DNA from: Henckelia pumila
Taxonomy: Eukaryota > Streptophyta > Magnoliopsida > Lamiales > Gesneriaceae
Direction: 5' to 3'
Length of the DNA stretch: 64,000 nucleotides
NCBI RefSeq assembly: GCF_033568475.1
Contig: NC_133121.1
Location: 136,742,375-136,806,374 of the forward strand
The position numbers and the translations under genes were made by a program. Positions 23,454 through 36,000 of this stretch are shown piece after piece (positions within the stretch are counted from its first letter, which is position 1; each line of letters opens with the position of its first letter). Under the pieces are notes generated by a model. It was not told where the DNA came from. It worked only from the letters and a program-made list of their open reading frames with translations, and made no database searches.

Positions 23454-25487
23454 TGTAAGGACCCGATATTAATATATTAATTAATTTGTGTGTTAAAAAT
23501 ATGTATTTATAAATATCGGTTTATAGACGATATTAAAATGAATATGTTATTTATAGAGCACACAGGAGTTGAAATAACTCGAACCGGGTCAAGTTTGAAC
23601 CCCGAATGAATAAAATAAGACACACATTAAACTAATACATATCCATATATACATATATAATATATATATCATAATATCTTTTTCTTTCCACCGTCTCTCT
23701 CTCTCGCGTATCCTTCTGTTTCTTTTGTTTTAATTTTCTTCATCGCTTCAAATCGCCGTAACTTTTCCGTCGGTTATCGATTTTCAAAAGTAAATATAGT
23801 TTCGGATTCCTCGCAACATAAGCTTTCTTTTGATACCAATTTCTTAAGGTTTCGTCGCTGTCCCGAAAACCCGTCGCCGACAGCCACCGCCGTTTTCCCT
23901 CCCTCGCCGCCGCCGATCGTCACCGGAGTGTAGGGGAGTGTGGTCCTAGTTGTTTGGACTTTTATTTCGACTCATTGAGGTAAATTCTAGGCTAGGTTTT
24001 GAACTTTTGGGAATTTTGATTCGATTGACTTCCGATAATTGATAGTTGATTTATTATTGGTTGTAGGTATTATATCGGAGTCGACTGAAGGTATTGACTA
24101 TTTTTCAGAAATTATTGGGGCAATATTTCAAATTTTTAGATTATTATAATTGGAGATTTTTGAATTTTAGTGTTGATTATTCATTGATGGAGTGTTTAGA
24201 TGCTCTAGAAAATATAAATGCGAATTTTTGAAATTTGTAGGAATTTTTGGAAAAATTCAGATTGTTTTAATTTTAGTATTTCGACTTTTTAGAGTCGTAT
24301 ATTCGATATTTGGTCATTGATAGGATGTTTTAATATGAAATATGAATTTTAGGATTTATGAGCAATTTTTCTGGAATTACAGATTCGGAATATCCGAGAA
24401 ATACTTAAGATATTTCCGTGGTAAATTAAGTGTTGATTGAGGTACGTATGAGCCGTTTAATTACGACGCCTATAATGGCATGTAATGATATTAAGTATTT
24501 TGTAATGAGTGATAACGTGTTTTATGTGCTTATGTGGATTATATGATTGCATTCACTCATTTACAATTTTTCATAGCACGTTGAGCCTTGACTCCTTTGA
24601 TTGCTATTGATATTGATCTCTTGAGATGTATTGAGTCATCGATGGAGCGAGTGACATTATTTAGTGCACTCCCGAGTTAGCACAAGACCGAGCGGGTAGC
24701 AACCGTGCTCTCGATGCTACGTACGACACTCCTGATGACAGCATGAGGCCGGACGGGTAGCTCATGTCGCCCTCGATGCTACGTGTGTGGATTAGCAGTG
24801 ATGATTCGAGGTCTGCTGTGTTCCTGGCACGGGTGGCCACTGAGATTATTGTGATACGTTTCGTTTGGACTCCATTTGGTATCCCTTATTCTATTGATAC
24901 CTGTCACGCATTACATTGCATTTTATTGCATTGTACTTGATTTTATTCATGTCATTTATATTTGTCGTAATTTTTCTAGTTCTTCGTACTGGGGTCCGAC
25001 CCCTGTTTTGTTTTTATGCTGTGGTTGTTTGTGATTCCATAGCAGGTTATCCAGGGGGATTTGACGCGTCTGGTGGAGCGTCATCTAGTGGTACCCAGTG
25101 AGTCGATCTTGGAGTCATGTTCCCAGATATATGTATATATCAATTTAGCGAGTTTTATATTTGTCGGGGTGATGCCCTGTGTATCTGTATCGATAGTTTT
25201 GGACTTTGTTTTGAATTGGTATTTGTGTGATCGAGCCTTGCCGGCTCTGCATGTGTTTAGTCCTGGCCAGTGCGGCTATAGGTTTGTGAATTGGAGTTGT
25301 GACTCTATTTTCGAATATATATTGCTGGTTGTGTTGTACAAGTTTTTGGGATGCCCTATTTACGAATAGGTCATGCCGAATTTTCTATAGGCCCAAAACG
25401 CAAATTTTTAACTCGTTTTCGCTGTTTACATTAATTAATCATGGTTGTTTGATCATTAAATATTAAATCAGGACACGAGCCCTTTCA
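23454..25487 (+). repeat. 3' LTR of the gypsy element
   Basis: Starts TGTAAGGACCCG after the purine tract and ends GAGCCCTTTCA. It is longer than the 5' LTR because it keeps about 110 bp near 23757-23866. The right-hand target duplication AATTC follows. Confidence 0.92.
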
Positions 25488-25544
25488 AATTCTACCCTTA
25501 TCTATTAAAAATCCTAATAAATCACTAAAAAAAAAGGTGAGATA

Positions 25545-27458
25545 ATGGATACTAAAAACAAAACAAATCCAAATAGTATTTATATAAAAATTCAAATTAA
25601 AATCAAAGAACATAAATCATATCATATACATGCTTATGTTGATACAGGAGCAAGTATGTGTCTAGCAAGTAAACACATACTCCCAACTCATTATTGGAAG
25701 AAATATGACAAAGGATTAAAAGTTCGAATAGGAGATGGATCAATAATCATGCTTAATACAGTAGCAGAAAAATTAAAAATAGAAATAGAAGAAACAAAAT
25801 TTGTAATACCCATTATATATCAAATAGAATCAGGAATGGACATTATAATAGAAAATAACTTTTTAAGAGAATATCTTCCCTTTACACAATTTGAAAATTA
25901 CATAACTTTAAACAAAGGATCATCAATGATTTATATTCCTAAAATACGAACAGCATTTCGTGTAGGAAATGAAGGATTTACAAAGAATTTTCATAAAATA
26001 AATACAAATCCAATAGAACTAAAAATAGAAAATATTTTAACAATTAATCATGAAAAAGAAATCATGAAGAAATTTCATGATATTTGTTCTGAAAATCCTC
26101 AGGATAAAATTAAGAAAAGAAAACAATTCATTGCTTCAATAAAACTTAAAGACCCTAATATCACAATCCATGAAGCACCAAGAAGATGCAACATGGATGA
26201 TGTAAAAATATTCGAAAAAGAGGTTCAAGAATTACTAAAACTTAAGATAATCATCCCAAGCAAGAGTCCACACTCTTCACCAGCCTTTTATGTCAGTAAG
26301 AAAGACACTAATAAGAAAAGAATGGTAATTGATTATCTAAAAATGAATAATGCAACAATTATGGATGGATATTACATCCCAAACAAGAATGATTTAGGAA
26401 TGAAATATTTCTCCAGTTTAGATTGTAAATCAGGATTCTGGCAAATTTAACTAGAACCACAAACACAATTACTTACATCATTCAGTTGTCCAAAAGGACA
26501 GTATCACTGGACTGTATTACCTTTCGGACTTAAACAAGCACCAGATATCTTTCAAAGATATATGGATGAATCTTTTAAATCATATGTAGATTTTTGTTGT
26601 GTTTATATAGATGATTTATTAATTTATTCAAAAACACTAGATCAACATTATAAAGACCTCATGACAATATTAGATATTTGTCATAAAGATGGAATCATAC
26701 TTTCTGAAAAGAAAGCACAATTGTTTAAAACAAAAATAAATTATTTAGGATTACAAATAGAAGATGGAAAACATTGTTTACAACAGCATATACTTAAGAA
26801 AATTCACGATTTTCCTAGTGAAATCATAGATAAAGATCAATTAAGAAGATTTTTAGGATTATTAACTTATTCTGGAAATTACATTAAGAAACTTGCAGAA
26901 ATCAGAAAACTTCTTCAGGTAAAACTTAAACAAGACTACAAGTGGAAATGGTCTAAAGAAGATACTAATTATATAGATACTATTAAAAAGAAAATAATTA
27001 GTAATCTTCCTGAGTTATATTTTCCTTCCAATAAAGATATAATAATAATTGAAACAGAAGCTTCAAATGAATACTGGGGAGCATGTTTAAAAGCTTATAC
27101 AGGAGAAAGAAATTTAGAATAACTTACTAAAACAGCTACTAGAAATAATGAAGAATTATGCAATTATACATCAAAAACTTTTCAAGGTGCACAATTAAAT
27201 TATCATTCAAATAAAAAAGAATTATTAGCTTTAATATTTACAATTAGAACTTATGAAATTTATCTTATTCCTAAATCATTTTTAGTAAGAACAGATAATA
27301 TGAATTTAACATATTTCAAGACAAGGAAAATATCAAGAAATGCAGGGAGAAATGCAGCAAGGCTAATTAGATGGCAATTGGAATTGAACCATTATCAGTT
27401 CGAGATCCAACATGTCAAAGGAACGGATAATTCATTACCCGACGCATTAACCAGATAA
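25545..27458 (+). pseudogene. caulimovirid polyprotein: aspartic protease, reverse transcriptase, RNase H
   Basis: One frame covers the whole polymerase ORF. The protease active site (VDTGAS) is near 25638-25655. The RT catalytic YIDD box is at 26604-26615, preceded by a finger motif around 26270 and the palm motif PFG near 26521. An RNase H region follows to about 27450, ending in the DALTR motif common to pararetroviruses. In-frame stops lie at 26448-26450 and 27120-27122. The TAA at 27456-27458 may be the true end. Unlike gypsy Pol there is no integrase downstream. The base composition is strikingly A-rich compared with the gypsy element on its left. Confidence 0.93.
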
Positions 27459-27532
27459 CTTCATCCAAATTATACTATCCGTAGTAACGGAATAACAAAA
27501 GAGATCCTAAGTGATCCAGAAAATGACCACGA

Positions 27533-27700
27533 GTCATCCGAACATACCTTAGAAAGCATGGGAAACATAAATTGATGAAATGAGATTTATATTCAGAAAC
27601 ATGAATTATTTTATGACTTTCAGTCATCCGAACATGCCTCAGAAAGCATGGGGAATATAAATTGATGAAAATGAGATTTATATTCAGAAACATGAATTAC
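27533..27700 (+). repeat. ~77-bp imperfect direct repeat in the viral Pol-TAV gap
   Basis: A unit beginning GTCATCCGAACATACCTTAG near 27533 and ending TATTCAGAAACATGAATT near 27607 recurs from about 27624 to 27699 with a few differences. It lies just after the Pol stop. An (AT)n run at about 27835-27862 follows. Confidence 0.75.
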
Positions 27701-27830
27701 TCTATGAGTAAAGACAATCAATCTCATTTATGAAGATTGATTCAATTCTTGCAAAAGAATTTCATAAATGCAATGATACGCATAATAAAACTATCCGAGT
27801 TACTCATGAAAAAGAGTTAAATTTCTAACC

Positions 27831-27834
<4 letters not shown>

Positions 27835-27862
<28 letters not shown>
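27835..27862. repeat. (AT)n microsatellite
   Basis: A perfect alternating AT run of about 28 bp just upstream of the probable transactivator ATG. It probably grew after integration. Confidence 0.85.
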
Positions 27863-27865
<3 letters not shown>

Positions 27866-27877
27866 TTATTGTGCAGG

Positions 27878-29036
27878 ATGGAGCAATTAAATCAATTAGA
27901 AGAACAATTGATTGACATAGATAAAAAAATTCAGATTCTTCAACAAAGAAAAAAGAATATAAAAGGAAAAATTCAGAGGATTAAAGAAAATATGACAACA
28001 TCATCATCATCATCCTGATCAAAAACTCCAATCAAGTTAGCAACTCCATTTAACAAAATAATGGAGATGAATGAAAAACAGTCAGTGGTCACAGCCAATA
28101 CTGATAACCAAGAAAAATAAAAGAAGAAAGAACCGGTGGTCACAGCCAACACCGAGAAAAATGAAAAAAAAAAAGAAAGGACGTTTAAAAGTGCCCTTGA
28201 AGCAAGAGAAAGAAAGATGGTCAATCTGCGACCACAAAAACCAATTTTTGAAAAAACAAATTTTTCAGAAAAACTCAAGACTGAATTCTTTGAAACACTA
28301 AACTATTTAAGAATAGCCAAACCATCTGCAGAATCTTGGCTACAAACTTGTGACACACAGAGCATATCAAGAGCAAGAACACTGCAAGGTGCTCCAGCAC
28401 ATGAAGTCGCAAGATTCTTTTCAAATGGATTATTAAGTGGATTGGAAGTCAATCCCAACAATCAAGAAATAGAACTATTTCCATATCAGTTGAGAAATAG
28501 TATCATCCAGTTCAAGAAAGCAGTCTTTAAGGACGATCCATTATTAACATTGAGATTGGGATGATAACAAATTCTATCAACCAATGGTATATATTAAATG
28601 TCGAAAACAAAAAGACAAGTTCTTATTCGAAGGATCAAATGAAGAGAAACCAGTAATGGATATCTCAACACTTTATGAGATAAGAATAAAGACATTAATT
28701 GACATGATCTCAAAGACAGGAAAGATTGATGGAAACTCAAAGGTTAAAATAAATTTTGCAACCAGTAAAATTTTATTAACCATTGGACACAAGGAGACAA
28801 TCCAAAAGAAAGAACAAGCCATGTTAGCTGAATTCGAAGCTCCAATCTATGAAGCAAGAGTTGACATGACCCGAGAAACCCAACAAATGCTATGTCAAAG
28901 ACTAAGAACAATGATTTCCACTCACAAATGTGGACATTGCCAACCCATTCAGACAAAAGAAGCAGTTGGCAAAGAAGACAAACCAATAAATAAATGGTCC
29001 GAATGTACCAGTGATTCAGAAAATGACACAATGTAA
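27878..29036 (+). pseudogene. probable caulimovirid transactivator/viroplasmin (TAV)
   Basis: The position directly after Pol and before the promoter region is that of ORF VI in multi-ORF caulimovirids. In those viruses the product forms inclusion bodies and lets ribosomes reinitiate on the polycistronic RNA. The frame opens with ATG at 27878, a Lys/Gln-rich probable coiled coil, then stops at 28016-28018 and 28118-28120. The largest open part is 28136-28564. The frame then slips by one base near 28560, and the rest reads 28584-29036, ending in a CxxC-containing acidic tail. The assignment rests mainly on position and general character; I saw no decisive motif. Confidence 0.65.
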
Positions 29037-29166
29037 AAACAAATGAAATCGTGGACCACACCACATGTTAAAGGCATCCACTCAGATGCAAAATGAGTTG
29101 TTTTCCATTATGTAGTGTCGGGTGGTCCCCCTCTTTTCTTTTATTATGTATGCGTTTCTCCACGCC

Positions 29167-29173
29167 TATAAAA
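29167..29173 (+). promoter_or_regulatory. TATA box of the viral pregenomic promoter
   Basis: TATAAAA in the context CACGCCTATAAAATGAG, after a pyrimidine-rich stretch. It lies about 650 bp upstream of the primer site, a sensible distance for a caulimovirid leader. Confidence 0.65.
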
Positions 29174-29815
29174 TGAGATGTTTTGTGCTGTAAATGGATA
29201 AGTGAAGTTTGAGTATCTCTCTCTTCTTAAGTTTCTTATAATCTGGTTCATACAAGACGTATGAAAACTATCAGAAACTAAGAAACATAAAATCAGAAAC
29301 AAAAATAAGTCTTATGGCTAATAACTAAACAAGCAGGACGTAATGAGGATAAGGTTGGAAACCAACCATTGAAGATTCATGGTTAGAGTAAACCTGGAGA
29401 TCCATAGAGCAAGTACCAGTTGATCAAGTGATCGTTAAGGGAAAGCAAGGATTTGGCCTCTGCTCAAAACCAAGATTCATTCAAATAAGGTAACCTTCCT
29501 AAATCTCCTGCAACCCTTAATTCAAAGAAATATTTAAAATACGTTAATCATGTCATCATCCTTCATAAGAAATGGAAGATTGATAATAACAAACTGGTTT
29601 GAAATAGAAGATGATCATGAATATGATACATTTCATGAATATCGTTTAAATACTTCTGATTTAACCATATTCAAATTAATTTATCAACTAAAATTTGTAA
29701 TTATAACCTATGAATGGAACCAAACTAATCTGAAAATATTTATCTGTTATAAATGAATCAGATCTGTAAAGCCATGAATGAGAAAATTCATAAGAATTTG
29801 AAGAATTCCGCAATT

Positions 29816-29828
29816 TGGTATCAAAGCA
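29816..29828 (+). other. caulimovirid tRNA-Met primer-binding site
   Basis: TGGTATCAAAGCA is one base off the consensus complement of initiator tRNA-Met over the first 12 bases. By convention it marks position 1 of a caulimovirid genome map. Confidence 0.8.
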
Positions 29829-29849
29829 GTTAAATAAAGCAGATTATTA

Positions 29850-30135
29850 ATGCCTGGATTAACTTTAGATATTAAGATTAAAAATTTATTTGATAAAATA
29901 ATCTTACTAAAAGATTTACGTCAAATAGATCAATTATGAAATAAAATAAAAGATCTCCAAACCTTTTATTTCAAAAATCATAAAAAAAAACATTTTTCAA
30001 GCAACTGGAAAATGATAATTCAAATTTTTGACAACGATAAAATTGAAGACATAACAATATGTTATGAATAAGAACAAACTTTGTTATCGAAATCCGATCA
30101 ACAAAAACAAAATAATAAAAGTAAAAATTTTTACT
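29850..30135 (+). pseudogene. broken small viral ORF upstream of the movement protein
   Basis: A frame from ATG 29850 reads Lys/Ile-rich protein with stops at 29937-29939 (TGA) and near 30069 (TAA), and closes near 30133-30135. No family is recognised. Small ORFs in this position occur in several caulimovirid genera. Confidence 0.45.
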
Positions 30136-30144
30136 AAATGAAAA

Positions 30145-30357
30145 ATGTATGAAAATACAAAAATGAATATCTTTAATTTATATTCTCAAAATATAAATTT
30201 TGATATAGAAAATTGTGAAAACAATTTGAAACATCTTAAAAATTGTCAATCTTCAATTGATAGTTTCGAAGATTTTCAGAATTTATTAGAACAGATATAT
30301 TCAACAAAAAAGCTTTTAATAGCCTTAAGAAAATTAACAAGTTCTATCATCTGTTAA
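30145..30357 (+). CDS. small viral ORF of unknown function (70 aa), unbroken
   Basis: An Asn- and Leu-rich short protein with predicted helices. It ends in TAA at 30355-30357, two bases before the movement-protein ATG. Tight spacing with the next ORF supports a real viral gene. The function is unknown, and it is unlikely to be expressed in this dead copy. Confidence 0.45.
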   Translation: MYENTKMNIFNLYSQNINFDIENCENNLKHLKNCQSSIDSFEDFQNLLEQIYSTKKLLIALRKLTSSIIC

Positions 30358-30358
30358 A

Positions 30359-31123
30359 ATGACAGAAGTAACAATTCCAAATCAAAATAGTCAGATTGAT
30401 GAATCTGAAGAGAACCAAGAGTATAATTTGAATATTATATTTAATCAGAATAAGTTTGCTGAGATACAGAAAACAGAGTTTTCTAATTCAAAAACAAATC
30501 TAATAGACCAACCAGGAATATTAAGCAAGATTTCAAATTTTATTAATCCTAAAAAAAATTTAATTTATTATTCGATTCGTACAAAAGAAAGATCTTGTAA
30601 AATAAATAACGAATCAAGGTCTAATACTCTGAAGTTATTAACAACTCAAGATATTGATACCATCATGGCAAAAGCCAGTGAAAAAAAACGATATGAACTG
30701 AAATATGTTCACATTGGAGGAATCGAAATAATAGTATCAGCTCACTACCGAGAAGGAATAGATACACCAATTAAAATCACAGTTCGTGACAAAAAGATAC
30801 GTAATTTTGAGGATTCTGTCCTTGGAAAAATTGAAGGAAACTTATGTTACAAAAAGATGAAATTTTGTATTTATCCACAATACAATATATCTCTTTTTGA
30901 TAAAAACATAAATGACGTTTTAATATTAGATTATTACTTTTATAGAAATAATCTTATGTTAACAGGAAACCATCCGATCAATATAAACTATGTTGTCGAT
31001 TTAGCAATAAGTAATAATTCTCAAACAGGAATAATTTCAACAAAACCAACTATTTCTGTTGAAAGAATGTTTGAAAATATTACAAGAATTGAACACCCTC
31101 GAAAAGCATTTATTGAAAAATAA
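30359..31123 (+). pseudogene. caulimovirid movement protein (30K superfamily)
   Basis: The product of this gene forms tubules through plasmodesmata for cell-to-cell spread. The open part has 254 codons, with the 30K-like core in its middle (about 30690-31010). It stops at TAA 31121-31123, after an A-run. Downstream, another frame stays open to the copia insertion at 31185. Beyond the insertion, the same frame is open from about 40070 to a stop at 40226-40228. So the original gene was longer, and was broken first or later by a one-base slip and by the retrotransposon. The family assignment is by position and overall pattern. Confidence 0.75.
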
Positions 31124-31136
31124 ATCCCTATAAAAG

Positions 31137-31185
31137 ATGGAGTTCAGATGACCTCCAAATCACAAAACAGTCTGTACCAAGAAGA
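31137..31185 (+). repeat. left copy of a 49-bp viral segment flanking the copia element
   Basis: This segment, ATGGAGTTCAGATGACCTCC onward, is present again at 40066-40114 on the far side of the element. It is identical as far as I can see. Copia elements normally make 5-bp target duplications, so 49 bp needs another explanation. Confidence 0.9.
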
Positions 31186-33039
31186 TGTTGGAAAACGGTG
31201 TTCAGATCAATTAAGAATTGATACCCGGTGCAGCGGAAGTTTAAAATTTTTATTTTATTATATGGAACGATTCCATATATGGGTATCAAAACTTTTACGA
31301 TTAAATTTGTTCAAGTAAAAATAAAATCACAATTAAATTTTTACCTTGAAATCTCGAAGCGAGATTATGGACACCAACAGAATTTAATCTGCTCTTGTTG
31401 TATATCCCAGGAACTGATGAACGAACGTTTCTTCAATCAGGTCCACGAATAGAAAACAAAACCCTCTGATTGACTGCACTAGAAATCAATCAGAAGTTTG
31501 CGTAGAGAATAAATAGATATGATCTGTTAATTCAGATTGTAATTTTTCACAAAAATTACAACCCGAATTTTCTCCAAAAGGGACAGAGGATTTCGAAAAT
31601 TGCAAGGCTGAAAATCTCATGGAATTTTTTAACACTGCAGTATATTTATAGATAATTTCTAGACTAGATTAAGTTATAACTGTATTTGGACTCTAACTCC
31701 TTAGGGCCCACAATCCATAACTTAAGCCCAACAAGCCAAGCCCGTTGTTCTAAAAATTAATATAAAATTCATCGTGACTCCGATTGATAAACTAATTTCA
31801 CCAATGTGCACAGAAACCATTTATGCATCTTTTAGAGTCAAGATAATTTTTCTGAATCCGAATTCAGTGATTTCCAAAAATGCCCATCCCTATGTCATTT
31901 TAGGAAATCCCACTCCCTTTAGTTAAGAAGTCCAACTTCTCTTTCATTAAATTTAACTCTTTAAATTTAACTATCTCTACGGGGTTTTAGTAATCCATTA
32001 CTTGTGTAACCCTCAATGGTTCAGGAATACAGCTAGCCGTGGGCTCACAACTCCTTGTGGCTCGGAACAATAATTTCCGACTTACCCATCGAATCATGGT
32101 AAGAGCGCCTAGCAACATCGCCCCATGATTCCCTAGGTATTACTGATAGTGCCTGCAAGAACCAGTAGATTTTGGTTAGCGTACAGTACGGTCCCTTCAA
32201 CCAAATATCTCGATCGAATCAACAATCATTGGTGCATCGAGAGTCGTTCGAGATTCGATAACTATGCATAACATCTTGGAGATCTATTAATGACATCGCA
32301 TGTGTTACTAGGAAAACCCATTAACCTAAAACACATCATATACTCTGGCCAGAGATTCGTCACACTAATATCTCCTCAGATCGCATAGGATATCCACACT
32401 CGCAAGTATGTGGTGAATCCTTGACAACAAAGCATCGACTCCTATATGTGTCGTAACTGTACCCAATCCCGACACCTGATGACCCCAATAGAGTCGGTAA
32501 ACGAGTCAAAGTACAGTACTAGCATATAGAGTCTCAATGATATTTTAAGTAATAAGGACTAATGGTGTACAACCAAAACCGCGGACTTTATCCACTCGAT
32601 AAGTGATAACCACTCTGAAAGTCCGAATAGGGTAGTTCGATCATTCATCATATGAATATCCATTTGCATGCTTTGAACATCTCTATGTTCCATACCAATG
32701 AAACGTGGTACTCGGCATCGCAAATGCTAGTCTCAATCTCGAGCGATCCTTATCCTTATTTGCGGACGGCTCAATTGACTAGGAACTGTTTAGAATATAC
32801 AGTGACTATAAGATGTGTTTCATGATAGCCATCCCCATGTGCTACCACATCTTACATACACTATAGTATATTCAAGGTCTTTATCAAAACAACAATAGTA
32901 TATCATAATATAACAATATGAAGAAAAATAAAGTCAATACCATTATAAAAGTGTAAATTATATTAAACAAAAGATTGTTTTACATAGAGTCATAAAAACC
33001 CTTAGCCACAAGTTGGCTAACCGGGTACCCACTCTTTCA
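31186..33039 (-). repeat. 3' LTR of the copia element (complete)
   Basis: Reads TGTTGGAAAACGGTG from 31186 and ends CACTCTTTCA at 33039, with TG..CA ends. The first 1.4 kb match 38590-40021. The remaining 450 bp have no partner in this window. Confidence 0.9.
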
Positions 33040-33053
33040 ATCTCCCACTTGCC

Positions 33054-36000
33054 CTAAAGCCAACTAGTCATACTACGTAATCCCATTGCTTCGCGATGTT
33101 TATCAAACAATGGTCCTGGCAAGGGCTTAGTAAGCGGATCAGCGATATTGTCTGTAGAGGCCACTCTCTCGACACTGATATCTTCTCTTTCCACGATCTC
33201 CCGGATAATGTGGTATTTCCTCAATACGTGTTTGGACTTCTGATGAGACCTTGGTTCCTTTGCCTGAGCAACGGCACCCGTGTTGTCACAGTACACCGGG
33301 ACTGGACCAACAGCTTCAGGAATTACACCCAACTCTTGGATGAATTTCCTTATCCAAACCGCCTCTTTAGCAGCAGCTGATGCTGCAATGTATTCTGCCT
33401 CAGTGGTGGAATCCGCGGTGGTGTCCTGCTTGAAACTCTTCCAAGAGACAGCACCGCCATTGAGCACGAATACAAATCCAGAGGTTGATTTCGAGTCATC
33501 CACGTCACATTGGAAGCTAGAGTCGGTATAGCCTTCCAACTTCAATTCTCTCCCTCCATAAACCATGAATAAATTCTTAGTCCTTCGCAAGTACTTAAGA
33601 ATATCCTTCACGGCTTTCCAATGCATTTGACGGGGATTGGCTTGGTATCTGCTCGTGATGCTCAGAGCATAGGCCACATCCGGTCTGGTAGATATCATCC
33701 CATACATGATACTACCTATGGCTGACGCATATGGCACGTGTGTCATCTTCTCTATCTCTTCGTCAGTCTTGGGACACATAGACTTGGATAGAGAAACTCC
33801 ATAACACATAGGTAGATGTCCTCTCTTGGACCCATCCATTGAAAACCTTTTCAATATGGTGTCGATGTAGGTTGATTGAGTGAGTCCTATCATTCTTTTA
33901 GATCTATCTCTATAGATCTGAATTCCTAGAATATAGGATGCCTCACCTAAATCCTTCACCGAGAATCTACCTGATAACCATATCTTTGTTGACTGCAACA
34001 TCCCTACATCATTCCCCATGAGTAGGATGTCATCAACATAAAGTACTAAGAATGTTACCGCATTCTTAACTACTTTTCTTGTACACGCATGGTTCCTCCG
34101 GGTTCTTGATAAAACCAAAATCCTTTATCGTTTCATCAAATTTCTGGTTCCAACTTCTTGATGCTTGTTTGAGACCATAGATTGATCTCTGAAACTTGCA
34201 TACCTTATGATCGCTTTCCATGGATGTGTATCCCTCAGGCTGCATCATATAGATCTCTTCCTTAATGTTTTCATTAAGAAATGCAGTCTTTACATCCATT
34301 TGCCATATCTCATAGTCATACCATGCTGCTATGACAATAAGGATTCTTATGGACTTGAACATTGCGACTGGTGAAAAGGTTTCATCATAGTCAACTCCTT
34401 GTCTTTGAGTATAACCTTTTGCCACCAATCGTGCCTTGTAGGTCAATACCTTTCCATCAGGCCCAAGCTTTCTCTTGTAGATCCATTTGCACCAAATTGG
34501 AACAATTCCATCGGGAGGATCTACTAAAGACCAAACTTGGTTAGAATGCATCGAGTCTATTTCCGATTGCATAGCTTCAAGCCATAAATTCGAATCCGCA
34601 TCATAAATTGCTTCCTTGAAGTTTTTTGGATCACATCCAATGTCGGGTTTACTTTGATCCCCTTCAAGAAGAAGACCATATCTAATAGGAGGCCTAGAAG
34701 TCCTCTCGGATCTCCTAGTAATAGGCGTGTCTTGTGATGATTCTTGAGGTGTAGGATCGCTATTTTGTATCTCGGGTTCTTCTCGAATTTCTTCGAGTTC
34801 CATCATCTTGCCTTTCTTATCCAATAAGAACTCCTTCTCCAAGAAGGTGGCATTCCTTGAAACAAACACTTTTGTTTCAGCAGGATGATAGAAATAATAT
34901 CCGATTGAATTCTTTGGATACCCTACAAAATAACATAAGGTGGATCGATTATCCAACTTATCTCCCACTGTCTGCTTCACGTAAGCAGGACATCCCCAAA
35001 TCCTCAAGTACGAATACTTAGGAGCTTTGCCATTCCATAACTCGTATGATGTTTTATTTACTACTTTAGTGTGGACGTTGTTTAACAACAATATCGCCGT
35101 TTCAAGCGCGTAGCCCCAAAACGAATGTGGGAGCTCAGTGAAGCTCATCATAGATCGAACCATATCCAACAAAGTTCGACTGCGACGCTCCAAAACACCA
35201 TTAAGCTGAGGTGTCATAGGAGGAGTCCACTGAGAGAGAATCTCATTCTCTTTTAGATAGTCCAAAAACTCGGTACTTAAGTATTCTCCACCTCGATCCG
35301 ATCGAAGTGCCTTAATACTTTTACCTAGTTTGTTTTCTATTTCAGCCTTGAATTCTTTGAACCTTTCAAATGCTTCAGACTTATATTTCATTAAATATAA
35401 ATACTCATACCTAGAATGATCATCAGTAAAGGTAATGAAGTAGGTGTTGCCACATTTAGTACCAATCCTAAATGGACCGCAAACATCTGTATGGATCAAA
35501 TCCAACAGATTTTGACTACGCTCAGGTTTCCCTTTGAAAGGAGATTTAGTCATTTTTCCCTTTAGGCATGACTCACAAGTAGGTAGAGAGTTAGTATCAG
35601 ACATATCAAACATGCCCTCTCCCACTAGCTTGTTCATCCTCCTTGAGAAAATATGACCTAGCCTAGCATGCCAAAGGTTTGCCGGGTTTTGACTATCGTC
35701 CTTTCTTTTAATTGTTGTTACAGGTTTATCAATATAATTAATTGGAACGTCTTTTAATTTTAAACTATATAGATCGTTTTCAAGTTGTCCATTTCCAATC
35801 AAACATTCATTCTTGTAAATATTGCAAATCCCATTCACAAAATTGCAAGAAAAGCCATCTCTATCAAGCATAGAAATAGATATAATGTTTTTGACCAAAT
35901 CCGGAACATATAAACCATCTCTCAAAAATAACTTAAAATTGTTCTGCAAAACTAAATAAATATCTCCTATAGCTTTGGCTTCGACTCTAGAACCATTCCC

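Larger units (their letters stand above)
17046..25487 (+). mobile_element. Ty3/gypsy LTR retrotransposon (chromovirus, Tekay/Del-like)
   Basis: A complete but decayed element. The 5' LTR is 17046-18986 and the 3' LTR 23454-25487, flanked by the 5-bp duplication AATTC (17041-17045 and 25488-25492). The primer-binding site TGGTATCAGAGC (18989-19000) matches initiator tRNA-Met, and a purine tract AGAGGGGGAGAAA precedes the 3' LTR. Gene order gag-protease-RT-RNase H-integrase identifies Ty3/gypsy. A chromodomain-like tail after integrase and LTRs of about 2 kb suggest Tekay/Del. Most of gag is missing and pol has in-frame stops, so it cannot move by itself. It sits directly against the left end of the viral insertion. 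Confidence 0.95.
29037..29849 (+). promoter_or_regulatory. viral large intergenic region: promoter, leader and primer site
   Basis: About 0.8 kb between TAV and the next ORFs. It contains a TATA box (29167-29173), a leader with a short open frame at 29550-29756 (68 codons, unbroken, no family seen), and the tRNA primer site at 29816-29828. This arrangement matches the pregenomic-RNA promoter and leader of Caulimoviridae. Confidence 0.75.

Noticed and set aside
31228-31452. Open frame of 74 codons repeated at 38632-38856
   Set aside because: Both lie in the two copia LTRs, antisense to the element, so the repeat reflects the LTRs and not a gene pair.
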